From Blasia pusilla (taxonomy: Eukaryota > Marchantiophyta > Marchantiopsida > Blasiales), in assembly GCA_050084515.1 (NCBI GenBank), contig CM114273.1:14012001-14076000 (forward strand): 64,000 bases of DNA, read 5' to 3'. How positions within the stretch are numbered: position 1 is the stretch's first letter; every line of letters begins with the position of its first letter. Both the position numbers and the translations under genes were made by a program. Below the pieces are notes generated by a model that was not told the origin of the DNA, did not search any database, and saw nothing but the letters and a program-made list of their open reading frames with translations. This document shows positions 55,501 through 64,000 of the stretch, one piece after another.

Positions 55501-58500
55501 TGCCGGGATAAAGGACTTTCCAGCAACCTGTAAACAAAAAAATGTGATACAGCTGTGAGAAAAGACTACCACAAACCCTTTGTCCAGGCAATTGGATGAT
55601 TGGCACCTTTCATAAAGATCACCCATCCATTGGTGTTTGCTTAGGGTGGGTATCTTCAAATTGACAGCTAAGATGGTGCATGTTTCCAAGTGTACAAGAT
55701 TTCAATGCTCAAGGCAGGTTTAAGAATCATTATTTTTGCCACCTAGACAACCCAAGGTATTCAGAAGATTTGTACTATAAAGTATTCTACTGCTCCAACC
55801 TGGTTATTTTGAGTAGTGCTGTAAGGCTTCAAACAGGGGTGTGTCCTGACTAAATTACCCATAATTGTCATAAGCCACCTTCTTTGGTCCAACCAAGTCA
55901 TGGTATGGAACTGTGGTGAACAATACTTTGAAAGTGCCGTCCATGGTATATGAGAGGATAAGATCACAAATCTAGATTGGGAAAGCTTAGCAATGAAAAA
56001 CACAATGTGTGACTCATACCCTATTAATGCAATAGAATACCCAGTCCGAATTTAGCAATAGTTTTAGAACTTTCTAGAGTTTGACAAGCAAATAAACGTA
56101 CCTGGACAGTGTCCAGATCCATAATATCAAATGCAGCTTTTTTTTGGATCACTTTCCGCATATATTGTACAGCCACCTTCACCTGCCAAAGTCATCAACC
56201 ATAGAATTGTCACCGTATACCTGTGCTCTTTCATGTGAGTTAAAGAGGTTACTTACTGACAACTCCAATAGAAGCAAGCACCCATACAGAGGCAGATAGT
56301 GATTCATGTCACATTAGATACCTTGCTATCTCAATATGACTTCCCAAAACGTGGACGCTTGACCTTGCAATTACTTGGTCAAACTCAGGAAGTGCTGCAA
56401 CTAAAGTTTTACATGCGTAAATTAATAACTCAAAATCTTCCAATTGTGACTTGACTAAGTGGGCAGGAATGATGATGCAAAGCATCCGAAGTCACCTCCT
56501 GAGAAGATGAACACATCTGCAAGTGGATCAAATACATGTAGGAGCCTATCCGGAACAAGAAAATACCAAAGATTACAAACTCAAGCTTCTCACATCTCCA
56601 GGTCCTACGCATTTCTTAACAGTACACACACTGGGTTCCTATGTGTATAAATAAATGGTCCATTTCAAAATCCTAAGCTAAGTGGGGATCGACTTTCTTT
56701 AGATTCTGGGTCTTTTCTGGACAATGGAAGACAGATGAGAAACCTTTGGGGATTTGCAGCCTCTTCAGTCTTGAACAATCAACAATTGCTAAAAAAATTC
56801 CTCTGGCATGCCTCTGATTCCAAACTTTCCATTTAAGATCAAGGAATCAAAGTGCTTCTCCATGAAAGGCTTTACTGAATAGAGAGGAACAACTTTTGTA
56901 CAACTTTCCACTCAAGAACCACTTCTCCAACAGTATGGGCAAAAGTGGACATTTACTCTTTGAGACTGGGGAAGATGACAAAATTCTCAGCATATTCACT
57001 TTCGAAAAATCCAACTTCTCATACTTCCAAAGTTTAAAATTCAAAGAGACACCAAGTAAGGCTAGTAGTTTTCTACCTTAAAGCGCAAAAAATACTCCGG
57101 GTCTTGGAAATTGAAGGCAGAGTGATTCTCAAGTCATATACTAAGACTAAGACATCATGACGTATGAATTGGCCATAAGCAGATTGAGATTGCAAAAAGG
57201 TAACCTACCGTGAATTTTGGAAGACGGATCTTGTACACATCAACAAGCTCCATCATAAGGTCAAAAAGGTTTGAGAAGGGGCTGTCCAGCACCATTCCTG
57301 CGATGGATGGATCTTGAGCTCCATACATCAGACTGAACATCCAACAACACAACATATGAGTTCAAGATCCAAATGGTGACATGGCTGACCTTCTGTGAGA
57401 TAGAGAAGTTGCACAACAGTATGGTTGAACATAGTCTCCTTCGACTTGGTGTCTTTGACCTTTCTCACCACATGCACCTTCAATCCATAATCTAAAGAAA
57501 TAGCAGAACAGTGCCATGATAGTAAAGAACAGCACCAGGTGACAGCCCCCATTGAGCGACCCCAAAGGCCAATCCTTGACACGTTCTTGTCAGTTCGTAG
57601 ATATGACACTGCTGCTTTTAGGTCTTCCATCTGAAATTCATATGGACAATGCTGTCACCCAGGAGCTTTGAACCAACATTTTAAACTAGACCAGAGCAAG
57701 GACGCAAGTTGAGTTGATCCATTGATGGAATCTCCCTTAAAATCTGTAGGGCATTTTTCAGACTATAATTGAGTGCAATAATTTCCCTGTCACAAGATTC
57801 TCCCTAACGATCAAAATTGACAGGAGCAACCTGATGGAGGAAAAATGTTACCTCATTCCACCCCAGACTCACATAATCCCCATCCGAAAGACCGGAACCA
57901 GAAAAGTCAAGTGTGAAAACTGTCACATTGGAAGGAAGGAGAATAATTGCAGCTTCATTGGCATCCGCACGACAACCACTGAAATATGAAACACCACATC
58001 AGGCAAAATTGATCAAAGGATTCCGCGAGAATTTCAAGTAACTAAAAGTAGAAAGAACTCAAAATCTGGATCACACAAGCTCTAGAGCATGAAAGAGACT
58101 TCTTGGCATGAAACAATAAATTTGGCACTATAAATCCAAAACTCTGTGTCGGATTTATGGTGCTGAGTCCAAAATTCCACATCCAAAACCTTGGAATAGT
58201 AAATCCGCTTGAACTTTGCCTGAGCTGTATTATATAGTCTGTTCTCTCTTGCTGATGGACATTAGTGACAGTCTACTTGGAAGGAGGATAAACATACTGA
58301 GAGGCTACAAATATCTACTTTGAATGCTGATCTGGCATTTTTTGCCTTGGTACTCAGTACTTTCTGTCTTAGAAAACCCTTACTAACCTGTTTCCATGGC
58401 AGTAGATGACACAAGGTAAGGAGGTATCCTCGGGAATATTCTGTGGCAGGTAGTGACTGCATTTCAACACATGACCTCTTTTGTTTGTGACCTGCCAGGA

Positions 58501-60068
58501 GGAAGATTAACAAAGTGTCAACCAAATACCAGTTGCCAGTGTCTCAATGAACATCCATCTGCTTCACAAACTACATTTTGAGAAACACCCAGCGTCCTTC
58601 CAGACAGTAAACATATTTTGATCATGCCGCGTTTCTTACCCAACTGGATATGCTTTTATTACAGTGCACGGTAATGGTAGACAACTTGCCTCAAGATCAG
58701 TCCGTTGATACTTGCGGCCCTTCAACAAAAACTCACTCTCGAGGAGGTCATGAGATGCACTGTAATCAGCCCTGAAAAATCCAACACATTACTCAAGACA
58801 AGTTTAAAGAATCTATTCTAACCATCCCAGTGTCCTAACCACTAGTTGGCAAGTTGAATTATTCGAGACATCATGGAAAATGAAAATTGTGCTTCATAAT
58901 ATTTCACTGTGTACCAAAACATTCACTCACGATGTAGAAATGATTAAAACTTCCCTTCAAAATAAATACACTAGACCAAACATAAGACAGCTACACTAAG
59001 ATCATAATGAGAGAGACTGCCATCAGGCTCTGTAGACAAGTCTCGTCCCAAGATTTGAAGATCGAAAACATAAATGACTCCACATAACTCCAACAAAACG
59101 GCATCATGGCAGCATACACATTTGTTCCTGGCAGAATGCATTATTTTTCCGGTGACACTGAATATCTGCCCCGGAAACAAAGATTTCAGTAGCGGTCACC
59201 TTGAAAATAATGAACTGAACAAACTAACAGTATTGCTGTTGTCAGACAAGCTTTCTTGGCTCTGCCGTATGACCTGAAGACGTAACAGGAACAAATCTCC
59301 ACGAGACCTCAGTAAATAACTTTTCTTCACTGGGAAACTCCTCTGGAGGAATGGTATAGTACTGAGGAGTACAGAATGAGCAAAGGTTGTTCGAAGCGGA
59401 AACCTTAATTTAGAACAGGAGGATCTGCAGGTAATGAGGTTTACACATATAACAGGGTTCGTGACTGGAATTTCCATCACAAATATATTCGTACATCCCG
59501 AGGCGGAAACTTGAGCAGCAACGAGGAGGCCATATTCATGACGAATGAAAAACGACTGGTCTGCCATCGTCGCCCTGAAAGACCAAGTAGGCTTTCCTGT
59601 AAACGGTTGATTATACTTGGAATATAGGGGAGTCGTGAATACATCGTAGAATTTTTCCAGACTAGGAAGTTCCCGCATCCCCGAGCAGCGGAAAAGACAT
59701 GTTCTTTCACCATGGCGGTCACAAGCATCGGCACAATGGTAGCGCGTGGCACCAGCTATATTAATGAACAAGGACGTAGACTAACGACGAAAGCATTTTT
59801 GCTTTACACTTCGGACGAGGCATGAAGACAATGTTTGGCCAAAAATGCGTCTCCAAAGAAAGTGAAACAACTGGAGACAAGCAATTGAATATTAACTACT
59901 AAAACTGCCTTGTCAGATTTTAGAAATCATTCGCACGTGAACTACGCTAGGACGACAAAAGCTCAGTGTTTGTTTCTTGAAGTTCGAGGGTAGCCACGCA
60001 CAGAGAGAGAGAGAGAGAAACCTAGGTGGCCGTATGACGAAGTTGACGAGTTGCTCGATCATCTTCAT
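52592..60068 (-). CDS. Plant alpha/beta hydrolase superfamily protein with UIM-like tail, 14 exons
   Basis: A serine-hydrolase fold protein of the plant family containing Arabidopsis At3g23540 and At4g14290; the substrate is unknown. Exons (minus): 60068-60022, 58771-58690, 58491-58388, 57978-57852, 57630-57536, 57332-57209, 56182-56102, 55527-55429, 55011-54826, 54627-54537, 53826-53756, 53501-53397, 53251-53072 and 52783-52592. All phases agree, giving 527 residues. The N-terminus IEQLVNFVIRPPR is family-typical; an in-frame stop precedes the first ATG, and a second ATG two codons on aligns best with relatives. The oxyanion region is YCHGNSG. The nucleophile is Ser146 in GRSMG, with Asp237 in GHATGDLF and His265 in EGDHNS. 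The C-terminal third is a disordered Ser/Asp/Glu-rich tail ending in a UIM-like helix (DDEERMVMEAIAASLQD, near 460-476). Intron 2 uses a GC donor. No damage is visible. Confidence 0.93.
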
Positions 60069-61790
60069 TCACGTCCTGACTGCAACTCCCAAATTCTTGG
60101 ATCTCGTGTTCAGACTCATCAATGGCAGGCACCAACGCTGCACCTAAATACGAACAAAAGCCATATCTACAGTAGAAGCTCGTCCCAAACCAGACCTGCG
60201 CTCCATGTTTAACTGTCGACCGCAAGTTCCAATTTCTTCCTCGCAAGCCGAAGCGCGCTTCTTACTTTCCTCAAAAACCTGTAACACGAAATCAAGTCCA
60301 CCTCCTCGGCATTCGATAAACTCCTACCCTTCGCAGCACTTGGCCAGTTCCCACATCACGCCCTGCGCATTACCCTGCCCTTCCCTGCGACGTCTACGCT
60401 CCTCCTCCAACCACGAAACATCGTTGGGACGCATCATCCTCTTTCAGCCTGCTCCCGCTCCTCGGACATCTACTCTGTAAAACCACCGAACGAACGAGAC
60501 GAGACTATTCCCTCGCCAATCAACTCCTTCCGAAACCCAACGCAACGGCGAAACCATCCACCACGCAGCAACCGCGAGGTTGTGGAAGACGGCACACAAT
60601 CGCGTGCAGACGCAGACGTAACAACAATGCTGGTCTGACTGCCCGCAGCACGCTAGCTCGTTCGCTCGCTGTACCCGCCAAATCACGCCAAGCAACCACG
60701 AGCTCCTAGCTGCACCGAACGATAGACCTCAGCACCTGATTACGCATGCATCCCCGGGCACGAACTCAGCATCCCCCTCCACTTGCCTGCCAGAAACGCC
60801 TACTCCATCTCCCTGAGAGCTCGAACTCGTCTAGGCAGCCAATCCCGCCAGCCGCGAAAACGAACCGAGGCGCCCTGCCGGCAACTCGGGAGCCCCTCCC
60901 GGCCTGCTCTCGCCGCCTCCGGCCCAGCGGAGCTCCAGTCGAGTCAATCCTGTGAAGGACGGACGGAGTGACGGAGGAGGGACAGAAGACAGACATTGAG
61001 CGGGAGGGGAGACAATAATCTCAGTGTGTCATGCTGTCCGTTTGTCAGAGTGACTTGCAATTGGCTGTGTTCCCCGCTACCCGGTCACTATACGGATACG
61101 GATACGAATGGCCGTAGTACATTCCCTGGTGCTACGCTGTACATTCCCTAGTGCTCTTGTCTGGCGAGCGAAAGAACTCGGTGGCAGTGGGCCAGCCGCG
61201 GTCCTGAAGGACCGTGGCCCGCGATACGCCCACAGCTGGAGGACATTTATTCCGGGCTCAACTGCGTGTCACTCTACTCACGTATGTATGGTGGGCAGGA
61301 CTCCGACTGATAGCCCGCTTGATCTCCGCCGTTCAACGCGGCCTCTCTGCCGACGAACGCGCCAGATGGCATGCCATGTGCGCAAGACAACCATCTACTG
61401 TATGGCGAGCGTGACTGAATGAATGGGTCGCCGCACCTAGAGTTAACTGGACGAGTTTCCGTACGCTACAGAACACTGACCTCGACTCATACTTTACTAC
61501 GGTAGTACAATGCATTGCTTGGCAGTGTTGTGAGGATGGGGAGACGGCGTACGTTCTTAATGCGTGCAATTAAAAACGATTGTTCGAGGGACAAATTCCT
61601 TCCCCTTAATCCCTTGAGACAACAATTATGGCGAGAAAGAGACACTTCTCGACTCTATCGCCCCCTTGGAAGCGACATGAAAGCACGCAAAATTTTGGAA
61701 CTCACCTTCCCTATAACAGGGGAATCCCCATTAAGCATGTCCACGCACACCTCCTCCCCACGAGAGGTGGCGCTTGAACTATGACTATTC
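60069..61790 (-). promoter_or_regulatory. GC-rich 5' flank of the hydrolase gene, then unassigned DNA
   Basis: 60069 to about 61000 is GC-rich and includes a short GA run at 60002-60018 at the edge of intron 1. It is presumed 5' UTR and promoter. From 61000 to 61790 no gene or clear repeat is supported; open frames overlap on both strands. Confidence 0.4.
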
Positions 61791-61794
61791 TAAA

Positions 61795-61839
61795 GGTGTG
61801 AAATTTCTATTTGTGCTCCACAAATAGAAATTTCACACC
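61795..61839. repeat. Perfect 21-bp hairpin with 3-base loop
   Basis: GGTGTGAAATTTCTATTTGTG at 61795-61815, loop CTC, and its exact reverse complement at 61819-61839. Such a tight foldback could be a short terminator-like or MITE-derived hairpin. Confidence 0.9.
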
Positions 61840-62680
61840 ACAAAGAGTATTTCATCGACGAGTATTCTAAGGGATAGTCCATGGACAAATATTCTTAGGG
61901 TGTCTTTGAGGAGGCTACAACACATCTATAGAACAATGTGAGGAGGGGATTACTTCTTTTGGTAACAACTACTTTTCCCAAAGAAGTGAAGGCCCCTCCA
62001 AAAGTAGTCAATGTATACGCTTATGAGAAAGAGTTAAAAATTATTCACGAACATTATATTTGAAGTAGATCTTATTTCAAAGAGATTTGAGTTTCTTTTC
62101 GAAATAACAAATTGTGGTATGATATCTATGAATTCACCAGCTTTAGAAGTGCACATAAAAGAATGGCTCTCTCTAAGTTGGAGCATACTTAACACCATTG
62201 TTGTCGAACGGAACTAAAGAAGGTGGTGACACTTGTGGAGGCATTGACAAATTGAAGGTGATGAAAGATTTATCAGCCAAGGGTGAAGGGAAAACTATGA
62301 CACTCATTGTTGAGGCGAAGGGGTGAAGCGAATTTCAAGGTAAATTTCTATCTCGAATGTTCGGCTCTTGCAACTCTTCTAGTTGATTGGATTTCTCCTC
62401 CTTGACAGAACCGGCTGAGCCTTCTTCCTTGATCTCCGCTGAAATGCGATCACGAGTATCTAAAGGTTGCAAAACTCTTGACTCGAGAATGCCCTCCCGC
62501 AAAGCTCAGAGATCTCCTCCTCCATCTATTCTATCTCCACTTCAAACACATCTTCCAAGGCGTCCGAAAGCTAATCCAGGGACATCTCCTCAAGCCTTAA
62601 AGCCTTATCGCTCTGCATGACTTTGGAGACCACCGCGTTTGTGATTGTGATTGCCCATGATTCTGTGGGTATGGATCGGG

Positions 62681-62724
<44 letters not shown>

Positions 62725-63340
62725 CGTCAAGGATGGGGACGCCGCACACTAATTTTACGGTGTTGGAGCTTTTGTGCGTTGGGTAGATTGTACCAACCGA
62801 TCCATGTATACTTGGGACTTGAAAGTTTTGATTTTAATGCTCACTGCATTTGCTCTACTCCTTGTTGAGCAAATGAAAACGAATGAAAATGATTTTGTTG
62901 TGCATCTCCTCTTATCAGGAATGAAAATCTGACCATGTGGAGATTGGGATGCCTTAATTTTGAGTCCTACGTAAAACAACTCTCAATCGATCAAGCTCCC
63001 ATGCAGAAATATAGAATGACATTTATTGCCTGCCAGGCCAGCTTGAGGACATGCAACCTAGCCCTCCTGAAGGGAAAAATAAGTTTGCCTTCAACTAGGC
63101 TTGAACCCAACCCACCTTGTTCGCAATCGTCGATGTGCCCTCCTCACCTAGCTCTACCATTTGTTGCTTAGAAGGGAATTTGCTTTTACTTATGAGTACT
63201 AAATTTAGATGTCGATGCATCGCATGAGCATTCTTACTAGTCTTAAAAAATGAAGGATGACCCGATGAGGACTAAGGTAGTGTAAGAGAATGGTCTCCCT
63301 TTATTTTTTATTTATTTGGAATCATATTGAGAAATTTATT
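61840..63340. other. AT-rich intergenic DNA with (GA)n microsatellite
   Basis: A 39-base GA run lies at about 62684-62722. A 77-codon frame at 62387-62620, rich in Ser and Pro, has no domain and is not called. No other gene or RNA is supported. Confidence 0.4.
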
Positions 63341-63349
63341 GTTTTTGGA

Positions 63350-63623
63350 AAACAAATTTATATATAGCTGAATTTTCATTTTTGGAAGTGGCCGTTAAAT
63401 CCACTTACAAGTCAAGAATCAAGGAGATAAGCGATGTGCACATGTCATCAATGAGAGAGTTTGGGAAGAGGGAAGGCATAGAAGGGGTGTATCCAAGGAG
63501 AGTGAGCTTGAGAAATCATTCTCTCTTCATTGAACCTCCCTTTATGAGACAACATAGCTATGGTCTTCCTTGCCTTATGAGTAATCTAAAGCTCTCATTA
63601 GGAGAGTCATTTTGTTTAACATC

Positions 63624-63657
<34 letters not shown>

Positions 63658-64000
63658 GATTGCATATAGAGAATAATAGCTTGATGATGGAAGAGCTTGA
63701 GTCTATATTTCGTTGTTTTGCAGGTTGAGGATTGTTCAATGGCTCATGGAAGTGCTCGTTGGAACAAGATCTGTTGACTTTTGCACTTTATGTGTTAATT
63801 TTTTTGTACGGGAGAGAGGCATGTAGAAGCACCACCCAATTTCATGTGGAATTTTGACTATGGGATAAGGCTAGGTCCACCATGCTTGGGCCTTATGGGA
63901 GCACGCTATAGTCCTTTGGTTTTCTATTTTATAGGTTCAAAAATTTTTTTACGAAAGAAATCAATGTGGAAGCCTTGTCAAATTTTTCATAGGAGTTTAG
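63350..64000 (+). repeat. LTR-family A copy (partial) with (GA)n microsatellite, to window end
   Basis: 63350-63625 matches the family A copies (TTTTGGAAGTGG, GTATCCAAGGAGAG, GGTCTTCCTTGCCTTATGAG, CTCTCATTAGGAGAGT). A GA run at 63626-63654 replaces the usual continuation. The remaining bases to 64000 are AT-rich without features. Confidence 0.55.

Noticed and set aside
60205-60996. Frames upstream of the hydrolase gene
   Set aside because: Pro/Ser/Arg-rich by-products of GC-rich 5' flank on both strands.
61108-61569. 66-104 codon frames on both strands
   Set aside because: Mutually overlapping, no domain, and no exon structure.

Overview
The window looks like nuclear DNA of a land plant with a repeat-rich genome. 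The plant-type genes found are importin beta-1, the chloroplast RNA-binding protein CSP41a and a plant alpha/beta hydrolase family. All have spliceosomal introns, and most of the remaining sequence is decayed retroelements. A DRC8-like (cilium/flagellum) EF-hand gene points to a lineage with swimming sperm, so a bryophyte, lycophyte or fern is more likely than a flowering plant. That placement is inference.

Layout. 1-2.4 kb: minus-strand gag/protease-end fragment of a Ty3/gypsy-like element running off the left edge. 2.4-7.1 kb: AT-rich repeats, including two minus-strand copies of an LTR family and a perfect 30-bp hairpin. 7.1-8.6 kb: GC-rich 5' flank, then importin beta-1 (+, two exons, 8635-11644). 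11.6-18.9 kb: intergenic DNA with a degraded coding-like fragment, a 119-bp tandem duplication and another LTR-family copy. 18.9-20.35 kb: an array of about sixteen imperfect palindromes. 20.2-32.7 kb: a degraded plus-strand gypsy-like element with protease, a DNA cytosine-methyltransferase-like region, reverse transcriptase, RNase H, integrase and a C-terminal PHD finger. Its reverse transcriptase is split by a structurally complete minus-strand chromovirus (22642-30001: 1004-bp LTRs, TTGAT target duplication, tRNA-iMet primer site). 32.7-40.3 kb: LTR-family copy, microsatellite, satellite array, palindromes and short tandem repeats.

41.2-46.4 kb: a convergent gene pair, the DRC8-like gene (+) and CSP41a (-, six exons). 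46.9-50.5 kb: remnant of a LINE-like reverse transcriptase element. 51.5-52.1 kb: a 310-bp tandem duplication. 52.6-60.1 kb: a 14-exon alpha/beta hydrolase gene (-) with a UIM-like tail. 60.1-64 kb: its GC-rich 5' flank, then AT-rich repeat DNA.

The host genes are not an operon: nuclear import, plastid RNA stability, cilium and hydrolase functions are unrelated. The most notable item is the retroelement that carries both a methyltransferase-like domain and a PHD finger, that is, a candidate DNA-methylation writer and histone reader on one transposon. Retrotransposon-borne methyltransferases are known from charophytes and dinoflagellates. This copy is damaged, and the DNMT plus PHD combination deserves a search for intact relatives.
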